Shown one piece after another: positions 22,310-34,019 of a DNA stretch of 64,000 nt. This stretch comes from Dryococelus australis (lineage: Eukaryota > Arthropoda > Insecta > Phasmatodea > Phasmatidae), in NCBI GenBank assembly GCA_029891345.1, contig CM057009.1, forward strand, positions 233,731,178-233,795,177, in the 5' to 3' direction. The first letter of the stretch is position 1. Each line of letters starts with the position of its first letter. The translations under genes were made by a program, and so were the position numbers. The notes below the pieces were generated by a model, which had not been told where the DNA came from, ran no database searches, and worked only from the letters and a program-made list of their open reading frames with translations.

Positions 22310-25300
22310 TGTATATATACATATGAGATATAGTGTAACATTTTATTTTAACTTATAGAATTAATCTTTCATAAATGAATGTATCAATGTACTACGTCTG
22401 TAATATATACAAGTTTTCTTATGATGCAGGTACTTATCTGCATTGCAGGCGCGGAAATATGGACAAATTATTTTAGTTTAACTTACACCAAAAAATTGTA
22501 CAGAAACAATGATACGTACACAGAGAAACCATACATAACTCTTTTGCACTTAACTGCCCTGTTTACAATAATTGATTTTCAATATTTTCCAGGTTCTTCT
22601 AATATTCACTGGTGCAAAGTGAGAGAAAAAGTCTCCATCACTTGAACAACAAAAGCCTGTTCTTATACTACTTTAAAAAAAGTACAATTGAGACAGCTGC
22701 AAGAAAATTGTCATATTAACGATAATGTAACTGCCTGATGCAAAAAGTAGCAAGAATGGAATATATTTCAGATCTTGTCTTGTAAATATTTCTATTGCAA
22801 CAGAAAATGATAAATACGCTATTTAATATTAATTTAATAACTTAAATATACTGATAAAATAATAATTTCAGCGAGGACAGATTGTTGACATTATCTATGA
22901 AAACATTTAGTGGCATGCCTGTGATCAGGATTTGCATGCTTGTTTGTTCAGCAGAGAGCCAAGAGAAGCTTGGTTGACACTACTTATAACTACTGGCTGT
23001 GCTGGCCCCAAAAGTCTACCAATTAGCTTCACCTACGTAATAGAAAAATAAAAGTTACTTATCTACATGTTAATCGACATCTCTCTACCGTCTGCCTTGA
23101 AAAAATTTGTCTCCTCTTGCAGCCATCTTTACAATAGAAGAGTGACCAAGATCACAAGATAAAGCCAGCAACATCACCTGATATTACGTATTTATAAGCT
23201 TGCGCACACATCACGGTAGTAAAAATAACTTTCTCATTGTTTTTCCCGATCATCCTAGAGCTGATTGTTCAAAGAAAAGCCTAACAAATGTCACACCGTG
23301 CACACGGGAGTGAGAAAGAAAACTTGCGCATAGTGACATCCCAATGGCACGTGTACAAATGTGTCACTTAGCAATTACCATAGATCATCTGTGACATGTT
23401 CTGCCCACAGCAATAGCATGAACAGCAGTATTGATGGCATTCACAAGAAGAATAGCAGATTGTTTATATTGATTGCAGCTGCATCTTAACAGATCCTGAC
23501 AAAAGAATTGCCTAAATTAAGGCTACACCAGCTATGTCCAACTTAAGTTGTGCATCCGAAGAAAAATACCATAAATAAATATTAATCTCCAAAAAATCAC
23601 AGTAACTTAATAGATCAGTCAGATTGCACCGTAGCACTTATCTGTGAACATCTTGCTCATTCTGAACAGTTGCTTCATGCACACTGATTGATATCTCCAC
23701 TGCCAATAACTGCTATAGCTCACATAATACAATAACACTCACCAGTCACCAGCATTCATGTCCACTCCGAAAACTGTCCAACAAGGTAAATGACTGTATT
23801 TTGTGCTGAATATTTCTAGATTGTTCTGCGCGTATTCCAGCTCAGATGTGTTGTAATTTGTCATTGAGATATTACTCAATTGGGGTGGCAAAGGTGGGTT
23901 TGACATTATTTGCCAAGAGCAGAAGACCCTTTCTATTGACCAATGATAAATATTTCTTAAACAACTGCCAATGCATTTTGTTAATTCCTGCACACTACAA
24001 GACAATAGTAATGCTCTTACCAGGAGGAAAGTCCAACAAACTAACATCAAAATATTGTGTATCTTCAATCTTGGTTATGCTCACTGCACTTGAGATTGTA
24101 GTACAAGATCAACTTATCACTTGTAATGATATAATCAAGAAGGGTCTTTCTCATTGTTCTGTCAAATCAGCATGTTTATGCAGATTCTACCTGCTGCTGT
24201 TTGTGATGCTCTGTCAGTTTATGTGGTACTAAGTTGCCCAAACTTTATCCATTTCCTTTACATATAAAAAAAAATTTGAATTGGAAATGTTGAACCATAG
24301 AACAAGTTCTCAGATAATGATCATTGATTTGCCTTCATATATAATTTGTTGTGTGATGTGCATAGCTCATATGAATGTGCAAGTATAACTGGTTAAATGG
24401 TCATTAGTTCAAGATGGGTTCTGGACCAACAGCTGTTGAGGTAATTAGCTTTGTTCACTTACTACTGTATGAATCAATGGTCGGGAAGAAGGTTCTGGGT
24501 GTTGGTAGGTGAAGAGCTGGAGCTACCTCAACTGGAATGGCCTGCAGTGGCCCTGCCTAAGGATGGCATGTGCCGGGTACTTTAATTACAGGACCAGAGA
24601 GTCCTGGAGGCAGAACTGCTGGCGGTGGTACTGCTTGGCATCGGGCTGAGTTTGATCTTCTAGGTCACAGTATTGACAATAATCATGTCCAGTTAGGTTG
24701 GCAAGTGACCACTGGTGTACTGCCTTAGCTTTATGGGCTTCACAGCAGCTCCCATGTTGGAAGGGAAAGACATCAACAAAATTATTAGTTATTGAAGCTA
24801 ATTGAACCTAGGGAATCTCAATTACTAATTAGTTAAAGTGTAGTCATAGGAGGGATAACCATCCCAGGCAAGTTTCCATGGCCTTGAGCTGATGAAAGCT
24901 GGGCATGTATTAACGCAACAACCTGGTTGATTAACTCTTCTTCACTGTAGAGTGTACCTAGTAGGGGGCTCCCTATTGGTACATCAACAGCAGGGACGAA
25001 GAATCTGTGGAATCAATTGAAGCATTGCTTCCTCTTTAATTTATGTCAAACAATAATTAATCTGGAAAGTTTGCCGCAATTTATTTTTCCGTTGAGCAGA
25101 AGTGAGGTGGTTCACCATAGAACCCATGGCTTGTGCGGTAAATGGCTCTTCATGTCTTGTGATGTTCTTTGTTTAAGCAATCTTGTTGTGTTCTTTTAGT
25201 GATATGACTGTTTAAGGCTAATGCGATGATAGAACCCGGGGTGTCAGCAGTGGAAGCAACCTAATGACTTGCATGCAGCATGGTCTTAGCCAAGTTGTGA

Positions 25301-26870
25301 CCCAATTAGTGTGAGCAGTCTAAATATTGATAGGCTTTTTTGTGGTTTGTTTTCAACCAACAACTTTGGTTTTTGCATGCATATTAGAATACTTTGTATT
25401 TTAATATTTGTGTTTATTGAGGCATGGCTGGTAAATGGTTTTTGTAATAGTATTGTAATGTTATTCCTTCTTTTCTGGAATGTACAGTACCAAAAAAAGT
25501 GTAAGACCATCCCTACATATCAGTTAATGTGCTGCTGGTCTTATAATTTCTTCTATTCCACCTTTCTGTTAATTCTGCCTTAATCTACATTAAGAATGAA
25601 AGATTTTTGTTTAAATCATAGAAACATTAACAAGAACCACGACATATTAAGAGATGACTATTTCGAATTTCATAAGGACATTAGGAAAAATCATGCAGTT
25701 TTGTGCAGTCTTGATTTTGTGACTAGAACTCTTTTGGACAATTGTTTTTGGTAATTACACAATTGACAGCATCATGTTTGAACAAAATAATTATCAGGAT
25801 GTCACTGGGTCAATTTTTAACTGACAGATAGCTAATTGTAATCTTAATTTTAAATATCACACACATTGTAAGGTGTCCACATTGGGCGAGTTGAAAAATC
25901 TTGAAAGATTGAGAATGGTTAGTTAATATAATACTTTTGAATCATTGTTAACAACAAAAGCATGTACACTATCTTGTGTTATTTTCACCATTTCAGTTGT
26001 CAGTATATCAGAAGAATCATCCTTTTCCATTATGAAACACATTAACTTAACCTTATGTGTCAAACTCACAAATTAAAGACTTCTCTCTTCTTTATCAAGA
26101 CTCGTTATCTAAAAGGAACTTCTTAGTAATCTGCAAATACAGGATCAATTTCATGATGATGTAATTGTGTTATTTGCTTTTAAAAAATGGAATATCTCTG
26201 AAGTATAAATAGATACTCTGCAAATAACAACAATTCTCATCAGCAAACGCGTTCAATGAAAATTTAATTTGTGTATTTTATGTTGTGTTGTCTGTTTCTT
26301 TATATGAGGGTTTTATGGCTAACTGGGGAACAGGATATACGGAAACTTGTGTTATGAATGCCATTTTTGTTTTAGAATTACACTTATTTGTGAACGTAAT
26401 ACCACTTTCATGTGTAATTTACATGGGTTAGTGTCTCAGATAATATATGTATGCATGTTTTTCACACTAGCCTGTTGTTGGTTTCTTGCTGTTTGCTATT
26501 TTTTTTCCAAGATAATTTTAAGCTGTACTTATTTGCAACATGCTTAGTAGTGAATATTGGCTGCTTATAATGTTCATAATTAGTATGCTAACTTAAGAAG
26601 AGTATGTTGAAACAAACTAGGTAAATGTGTTGATATGTAACTAATGGCAGCTGCATTCAAAATGTTCAAAATAAGGTACTACTTCTGTTCTGTACCAGTT
26701 GCTTCCCCTTTTGAAAATATCATGCCTTACCTGTGGCAATAGTATGACGTACCAAGGCTGGTTACAATGTGTCTCTGTATATGTGGGTGCTTCGGTAAAG
26801 GGTCATACAGATACCCTAAGTCTGTTCTCCCTTGTTGGGCAAGATTCCTTAAGGCACACCATGTTTAGGC
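22310..26870. other. 4.5 kb without a recognised gene
   Basis: Mostly AT-rich. 24440-24990 is less AT-rich but has no long open frame. Around 25587-25740 the plus strand encodes a phrase including NINKNHDILRDDY that vaguely recalls LINE endonuclease starts; I consider this too weak to annotate. Small frames elsewhere (23739-24232, 25286-25583, 26347-26547) have no domain that I can name. Confidence 0.45.
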
Positions 26871-26934
26871 AAGATTTACAGATTATTATTATTAACAACA
26901 GTGTTGATAAAATCCTAATTGGTAACATCTATCA

Positions 26935-27360
26935 AGATATAAATTTCCAGTTAAAATTTTATTGGCGTTGCCACTTATGATTTCAACCCAAACAGATTCT
27001 ATACCATCTTTGAGAAATTCAAATTTTGAACAGTGTGATGATAACACTCAGAATTAATAGCAATTAGGACCCCACATCCTCTGTTAAGGTTAGTAATATT
27101 AGGCTCACAATCTTTATGAAAAATATTGTAGTTATCTGAGAAATAGTGTGAATTTAAACACTTAGTGTAAACCATGTTTCGGTTAAGCAAATGATTGGCT
27201 AATCAACACTACCAAAATTTTCCGAAAAAATTAATATTTTTTTACTGAAGACCTCTAACATTTTGATAATAAACACAAAAATTATCATCACTCTAAGATG
27301 ACATAAGGTAGCAATTTGAACACCTCCAACTGCCTCAACATAACCTTAGTTTCTTCCCTG
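26935..27360 (-). mobile_element. LINE copy D, endonuclease fragment
   Basis: This minus-strand fragment of the same LINE family as copies A-C begins just after the A/T repeat tail of copy C. It encodes YQNVRGL, LNRNMVYTKC, FSDNYNIFHKDCEPN and NRGCGVLIAIN, the N-terminal part of the apurinic-like endonuclease. Several stops interrupt it. At its left end it meets a short plus-oriented piece of the same region (26876-26934), giving a fold-back of about 40 bases. Confidence 0.75.
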
Positions 27361-27446
27361 ATAATAATAATAATAATAATTATTGTTGTTATTATTATTA
27401 TTATTATTATTATTTATTGGCTTAAATAATAATTATTTATTTATTT
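27361..27446 (-). repeat. 3' repeat tail of LINE copy C
   Basis: An AAT/ATA trinucleotide tract followed by AAATAAATAAATAATTATT-type units (minus strand) forms the 3' end of LINE copy C. The same kind of tail is seen for copy A at 37183-37210. Confidence 0.7.
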
Positions 27447-27690
27447 AACAGCTTATGGTGCAAACCAACAGTACAAGAAACCAATTATTGGATTGCACAT
27501 ACAAACAAGACAAAGGACAGTACAATTACAATGACAGATACAAACATAAAACACAAAATACTACAACACAGACCGTATGCTACAGACAGTAACTAATTGA
27601 TACATATAATACTACTAACCAATAACACATTCACCATCATTGTAGATAAAAAAGAATTATTAGAACAATACGTAAATTACATTTAGTTAT

Positions 27691-30600
27691 TTACCTGTAT
27701 AATATTTGTAAAGCTCTGCAAAAGTGACTTTTTCCTAAGAAATGATCAAAATTATGAAAGTATTTATTATAATTAGTAACATATTTGTTCACTAAATCTT
27801 TCTTGTAACTTAACAAAGAGAAAGCACGAGTGATTCTTTGTCTATACACTGGAATTTTTATACCAATTTTACTAAGCATTGTAGAGCTAGATACAAAGGC
27901 TAAAAATACATTGATTAAAAATAGAGCGCCCTGAATATCATGACGTAATAGTAGTGTCTCAGTGCTAAATCTATCAAGTTCATCACTGTATTTAAAATCT
28001 ATTTGCATCAGTACTTCTGATGTAATTCCACTCAACAGAGCAATATTCTAATTTCAATTTTAACTAAAGAGTAATATAAGCATAACAACGAATCAGGAGA
28101 AGTGGGAAAGTGAGTTATATATTTGATTAAACCTACAATATGACTATAAAATTATCTATGTGTACATGAAAATATAATTTTGAATCCAGGATTACTCCTA
28201 GATTCCAGACATGGTCAACGCTCTCTGTTATAATGTTATTCACAAAATATTTATGGATGACTGGATTAATTTTCCTGGTGAATGAAATACTAATGGATTT
28301 ATTTATATTAAGTACAATTTTTTAGCACACAAGAGTGTCTAATTATGTGTACAATATTGTTCACAAAAACATTAAAAAGCAGAGGAGCTAAAGTACTCCC
28401 TTGCGGAACCCCAGAAGAAACAGAATTATAAGATAAAATTGAATTGTCTATCTTAACAATGAAGGTCCTTTCAGAGAAATAATTAGTGAACCTCTTGATA
28501 TAAGAATAATCCAAACCTAATGCTTGTAATTTGTTTAATATGATAGAATGTTGACACGTGTCAATTTGGTTTCTTGTTGATACATCAGCGTAAATATCAT
28601 TAACCAAGTTAAACATATTAGTAGCAGTAGTTTTCCCAGATAAGAAACCATGTTGACATTCTGTAATAAAATTTTTTTAATTAAAAAATTAATGTCTGTG
28701 AACTACTTTTTCAAAAACTTTTGAAAACTGCAAAGTAAAGAGATTGGGCGATAGTTATTAATTTAATATGTATTTCCTCTTTTAAAGAGAGGAACAATAA
28801 TAGCGTTTTTTTTTCCCAAAGATTGAGAAAAATTCCAATCAAAATACTTTTGTTGAATGTAAAACCTAGAATTGGAGTCAAGATGTTAGCACAGCCTTTA
28901 ATTTAAAAAACTTGGAATGTCATTGCAACCCACTGACTTGCTGCTTTTTAGCTTTTGATGGCCTAAAGGACCAAACTTTGAGAGACTTTGGGAAGACCTA
29001 TATTTATATTATTATTGAGTGCAACAGAAATAATTTTGGTTTGAACGTAACTTTTTAAATAGTGATCAGCAAGCTTATTTGAATCTTCGACCAATTTACC
29101 ATCTGATAATAAAGAAATAGATTCTCTATGACCATTTTTCATTGTTTTCATGTAATTCCAAAATTTATTCAGATTATTTTTCAGATTGTCATTAATTCTG
29201 GTTTGCCAATTTTTCTTATCAGTTCTAATTTTTTTAATACAGAAAAATGAGCATAATTAAAATCTAAATTACTATTATTTTTATTGTTACTAAATCTATG
29301 AAAATGCTCTTTCCTTTTTAATAACTTGATTAAATCCTGAGAGAACCAAACACGATATTTGCTTTTTGTCCATTTACTCGTAGCGATAAATAGATCCATT
29401 AACATTCGGAAATTACTATAGTCCATTCCCCATTGGAAGCAACTTTCTCGGAGCTCTGCTAAATATCTACTTGCAGGCCTGTTTCGTATCCTTCCGCCAA
29501 ATGTAAACAAACATTGCCATGTGACTGCCATGCAGCATCTGTCAAAATCAATGTTTACATGCCATTGTGTGTATGTACATGTGTTTGTATACTGTTGCTA
29601 CACCTAACTATAAGCATTGAAATGTGATTTCTAGTTTTATACCTGTCAAATGTGTTGTTTACTGTTTACAGCTTTTCAAAGAATTATATCATATTCCAAA
29701 AACCATTCCGTATGAATATTCACAATTTAGGCCTCTAACATTGTTTAGGTCATCTTTATGATGTTTTAAAAATGCCTGAATTGATGACAGTTCTTACGGT
29801 TATTACATTAACATATTTGTTTTCCACGACATAACACAATCCATGTAATGCACATTAGTATTTTGCCGCAACTGTGTTTAACACTGTTACAACTACGAGG
29901 TAAAGGGTTGTACTAATTATCATTTTGTTATAGATATGTGTTTGGTTATTTCTTTAAAAGGACGGCCTTAGTTGGAATAAATATTAAAATGAAGGAACAA
30001 CCAGTCAAACGAAAAAGGCACATTAAATTTAAGCACGCAACTCGTGCTGCTCATTTTTGTCATACAAACTTAAAACATGCAAACAAATAAGCCTACGGTG
30101 ACTTTTATTCTGCTCATATTTCTATGTATTTCTACTTACTGTTTATTAGGTTTATTGAAATTTATCGGGCTAGGCTTAGTATTTTTCTTCTGGGATTGTG
30201 GCAAATCACGTTACATGACTGTGTTTCAAACCACTTAGGGCAAAGGTACAACATTGTGATAAATAGACATTGATATAAATAATTAACTTTGTCATAAAAC
30301 AGTTCACAGTTATAACGTATAAATAGTGCTAATCAAATATTTGAAATCACGCACATACACAGGGCCAGCGTATCGACTACGATGCACAAAGGCATGTCAT
30401 TTCACAGATGCAATGATTAACTAAACACACGTCACAGTATAATTTATTACTGCCATGGAAACTCAGATTTATCACAACATCGTAACTTGCCTAGGTAGTT
30501 TTAAAAAATACATCTACAAATGTGATGTAATTTGAAATATTTTTCGGAGTAAGAATAATATACGCTTCATTTGGCAAAAAGCAACACACCATGTCATGGC

Positions 30601-31988
30601 TCACCACGTCTGCCAACTTCACTTGGTAACTGCCCCGCCATCATATCTAAATATATTAAAATAAGCATTCAAACATTAAAATCTCTTTTCAGTTGTAAAT
30701 TACAAATTCAAAAATCATTATTTTGTTGTAATAAGTATGAAATATGCTACAATTGAAAACATGTACAATGTCGTGCTTACTAACGAAGTGAAACTTCCCG
30801 AGTGTGAAAGAGAGAAAAAAAGAATGTGAACGACAAGCCTCGCATAGCAGATAGTTGTTCTCAGTTGCTATCACGCTTGATAAAACAACACAGTACCATT
30901 ATGGCCTACTCTCGCTGTTGTTAATTAATATTTAAAAAGAAATAAATATTACAAGTTATAGAAGATATTAAGGTAAAGTTTCATTTATTCAATAATACAG
31001 TACTCTAAAGTTAACCACAGTGTTATATATTTGTGGAATACAGGTTATTGAAAAAACAGGTTGACATGTTATGCCTAAAGTGTTTTTTCAAAGGTTGATT
31101 TTCATAAGTTGCTTCCAGTCGGGAATGGACTATAGTTAAATATTCTACCATTAAGTTGACGTCTTCCGTTTCGAAAATAGGATTCCAATCAAAACTCTTA
31201 CGAGCTAAATATAAAGAAGAATGGTCACCTTTTTGATAATTCCTATAGTTAATCGTATCATTATGTTTGTTGGTTATATACTCCATCTAGCCTGAATAAT
31301 TCAACGCCGAATGATATCTATCTTCCAAGACAATTGGGTCAAAAAATTTCTTAACTTTAATGTGAAAATTCGCAAACACTAGATCTAATAGTTCAGCGTC
31401 TGGTTTAGAGAAGTTGAACTGTTCTAGATTGAGCATACTGACTGACTATAATAATTTTGACCTTTTAATTTATTATAGTAATCCACTGTATTTTGTGTAT
31501 AAAGAAACTTCCAAATTATTTCTGGAATATTAAAATCACCTACGATTATTATATTATGAGAATAATTGACTAATGCTGTTTCCAAGAAAGTAAAATACAG
31601 GTTAACTTCACTCACTGATAATTGGGTTGGAAGACAGATATTGCCAATTAAAATTTTATTAACATTACTACTGAGGATTTCAACACATATTGCCCTGATA
31701 TTTTCTTTAAGCAGTTGGAATTTCTGTTCGAAATGTGTATAACGCTACTGATTTACAGCAATCAGTACTCCACTGCCTCTGTTGATGTTAGTTAATTTCT
31801 CATCACGATCTTTACGAAATATAGTGAAATTATCTGGAAAATAATGTGAGTATAAAATGTTACTGTTAAACCACGTTTCTTTGAGGCAAATTATAGAATA
31901 ATCTGCACTCAATACGTTTTGGAAAAAAGAAAGGGATTTAGTTCTAATCCTTATAACATTTTGGTAGTAAAGGTCAAAGTCTCTTATA
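27691..31988 (-). pseudogene. LINE copy C ORF2 (endonuclease-reverse transcriptase), broken
   Basis: The order is: endonuclease start RDFDLYYQN, then ICLKETWFNSN and GSGVLIAVNQ (31988-31745); VGDFNIPEIIW (about 31545); linker EDVNLMVEYLT, cut by the TA-flanked element at 31132 and resuming NFRMLMDL then KYRVWFSQDLIKLLKRKEHF (29418-29290); RT palm SSGVPQGSTLAPLLFNVF (about 28420-28370); and the C-terminal part at 28035-27691. Directly after VNNIVHIIRHSCVL the frame jumps to downstream sequence. The segment that would hold the YADD catalytic Asp pair is deleted near 28320, so this copy could not encode active RT even before its frameshifts. Confidence 0.8.
29419..31132. mobile_element. Unassigned TA-flanked element with 26 bp inverted repeats
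   Basis: Both ends read TAGTCCATTCCC inward and continue to GGAAGCAACT, matching at 24 of 26 bases. The element interrupts LINE ORF2. Deleting it together with one TA restores the LINE codons for Y-L-T-S-N (TTAACTAGTAAT), as in copy A. This defines a 2-base TA target duplication. The 1.7 kb interior is AT-rich with no transposase frame that I can recognise, so it is non-autonomous. TA duplication suggests the Tc1/mariner/pogo supergroup, but I do not recognise the termini. Confidence 0.75.
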
Positions 31989-32407
31989 GGCTGTTCTTGG
32001 TAAAGTGAGCACTTTTGAAAGCCCTGCTTCAGATCTACTTGTATGCATGTTGTGTATTTTTCCGCCTTATGTAAAATTAACATTGTCATGGGCCTCATCA
32101 CTTTATCCATGTGTCGGTCAAATGAAATTGTGAAATTATTAGAAAAGTAAATATTTTACAGATCTGGTTAGGTTTATACTTTGATGCAATAAAATAAACA
32201 GAAAGCGAAAGAAACATTTTTATGTTATCACAAACATTTACCTAACACTTTTTATTTGCCTAAGATATGAAACTGCTTTCCTTCCGTTGTTACCAACGCT
32301 ACTGGGTGCATGTCACTCAGTGCATCCGTTAAATGTGGTGCGGGGGGGGGGGAGGTGACTGTTTTCTAAGGTTGATTTCAAAAGTGCCCACTTTATCGTG
32401 TACAGCC
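31989..32407. mobile_element. MITE of the GGCTnTTCACAGTAAAGTG family, long form
   Basis: Left end GGCTGTTCTTGGTAAAGTGA then GCACTTTTGAAAGCCCT; right end, reversed, GGCTGTACACGATAAAGTGG then GCACTTTTGAAA. It sits exactly at the start of ORF2 of LINE copy C. The pre-insertion sequence reads as ATG-CCA-TTA-AGA-GAC and gives M-P-L-R-D, the ORF2 start seen in copies A and B. The duplicated target is TTA or TA. The interior holds a G run at 32342-32351 and no coding frame. Confidence 0.8.
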
Positions 32408-32542
32408 TTTAATGGCATATATTTGTAATGGCCGCACCTCCGCTTGCGCTAACATGGTTTAGGGTGATATTGATTCAGCTCCTCCTGCCACCATGTTTTA
32501 CTCGTTATTTGCCGTAGTTGAAGGGCAGTCTGTGTTAAAAAG

Positions 32543-33382
32543 TTATTCATTTAAAAGTCTGCCATTGAGGAAGCTAATGAAACACCCATCTGGCCAAAAC
32601 ATATTAAATAATCTATCAAAGTCTGATTCAAAAACTGAAATATATAAGGATGTATAAGATTTGTGTCTAGTTTTAAGTTTTGCTACTTTTAAATTAAAAA
32701 CTTTCAGTTCCTGGGTAATATAAAACACAATGTCATTCTCTTGAACCTCAGGGGCGAAACGAGAGACAAAGATTACGTTCATTTTTGGTTTGGTAACTTT
32801 GGGCTCAGTTTTAATATTCACATTATTTCTCATACCAAATTGAATGGGCTTCCGAGCTGTAGCAGTCTTGAGAGCTGGCGAACCGCTAGTTGTAGATGTC
32901 TAGGAGCTGCGTCTGCTGACTACCGTGAAACCTTTGTCATCAATAGCTGGCTGCTTGCGTACATCCTGTTGATCTACATTGCGCACGTTGCCGTGTGTTG
33001 CCAACCCATCTTTTCCTTGCTGCACCTTCACGTTGGATTTATTTGTAGAACTGAAAGCCATTTCCATGTTATTACCTATTATTTCACTGTAGGATTTTTT
33101 TTGGTATAATTTTTTTTGAGAAGAGCAAATTTCCCTTTCATTTTCAGCCTGCAGGCTCACAAAGAATGTATGTAATAAAGAGTTATCCTCTTCTAAGTCC
33201 CGGACTTCTTTTGTGAGTTCATCTATTTTAGAACAAAGGACCTCGCACATAGATTTTAACGTATAATCCATACTTGCAGCTAACTTCTCAGTTGATTCTG
33301 TTTTATTGGTTACCTCGTCATCCATTACAGTTAATGTTAGGGTTAAGTCTTTTGAGTTAGTATTAGTGTTTTTTTGATACAT
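32543..33382 (-). pseudogene. LINE copy C ORF1 (gag-like protein)
   Basis: It starts at ATG 33382. The N-terminal third (DYTLKSMCEVLCSKIDELTK, then VRDLEEDNSLL) has heptad spacing of a coiled coil. The C-terminal part, after a frame change near 32870, has MNVIFVSRFAPEVQENDIV, then VAKLKTRHKSYTSLYISV and FWPDGCFI. This is the nucleic-acid-binding fold typical of ORF1 in arthropod Jockey/CR1-like LINEs (FVSRLSPE ... WPEG). It would coat the LINE RNA. Copies A and B carry the same domain, so family membership is clear even without a database. Confidence 0.75.
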
Positions 33383-33689
33383 TGTTCACTTTACTATTCC
33401 ATCTAGGCAAAAAGTTAAACATATTGTTTTCATCTGTACACTTTACACAAATATAGTCTTAATCTGTTATCTCACCAATACACAGAGAATGGAAGAGAGT
33501 TCCACATGGTCCAGTACATTTTGTAAACTTTTGCTTCCTAAAGAACTGTTTACTGCAAATTACACAGATGTCCAAACTAGGGGGCTTGTAAAACCCCCGG
33601 AAGTCAACTTGTTCTGGTTATTCCGACACTTTAATTACCGGAAAACGATGGTATCACAGGAGCCGACAGGAGAGACATCCTACTCGCAC

Positions 33690-33744
33690 GAGTCACCGCC
33701 CGATAATGATGTCACCGTCCGATAATGAGTCACCACCCGATAAT
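33690..33744 (-). promoter_or_regulatory. Tandem monomers at the LINE C 5' end
   Basis: Three consecutive units of 18, 19 and 18 bases, of the form GAGTCACCGCCCGATAAT on the plus strand, end exactly where the A/T tail of copy B begins. Repeated 5' UTR monomers with promoter function are known in other LINEs, for example mouse L1. That they drive transcription here is inference. Confidence 0.55.
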
Positions 33745-34019
33745 TTATTTTTTTAAATTTTTTTATTGCTATTTATTGTGCCACCCAACAGTTGGACACC
33801 ATTAAAAGGTGGGCACAGTTATATGAAACTAACTAACTACCACCAAAACACAGAACAATACATTAACACACACAATATATATTGGACAAATACAATAACA
33901 ATAAACAATACAATCTCAAATAATATAAATAATAAATATAATAAGAAATTAAGAAAAAAAATTAATAGTTATAGACCACAAAGATACACTACTAATGTTT
34001 AATACAATGTTTATATATA

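Larger units (their letters stand above)
27361..33744 (-). mobile_element. LINE copy C, near full length with nested insertions
   Basis: A minus-strand non-LTR retrotransposon of the Jockey/CR1-like group. From right to left it has a 5' UTR with tandem monomers (33690-33744), ORF1 (33382-32543), ORF2 endonuclease (from 31988), ORF2 reverse transcriptase (to about 27690) and a repeat tail. Two DNA elements are inserted, a 419-base MITE at the ORF2 start (31989-32407) and a 1,714-base TA-flanked element (29419-31132). Without them the LINE is about 4.25 kb, near the usual size for this group. It is the only copy in the array with a visible 5' UTR, but it has lost its YADD motif. Confidence 0.8.

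Noticed and set aside
25587..25740. Possible LINE endonuclease start on the plus strand
   Set aside because: Only a vague phrase (NINKNHDIL) supports it; no later endonuclease motif is readable.
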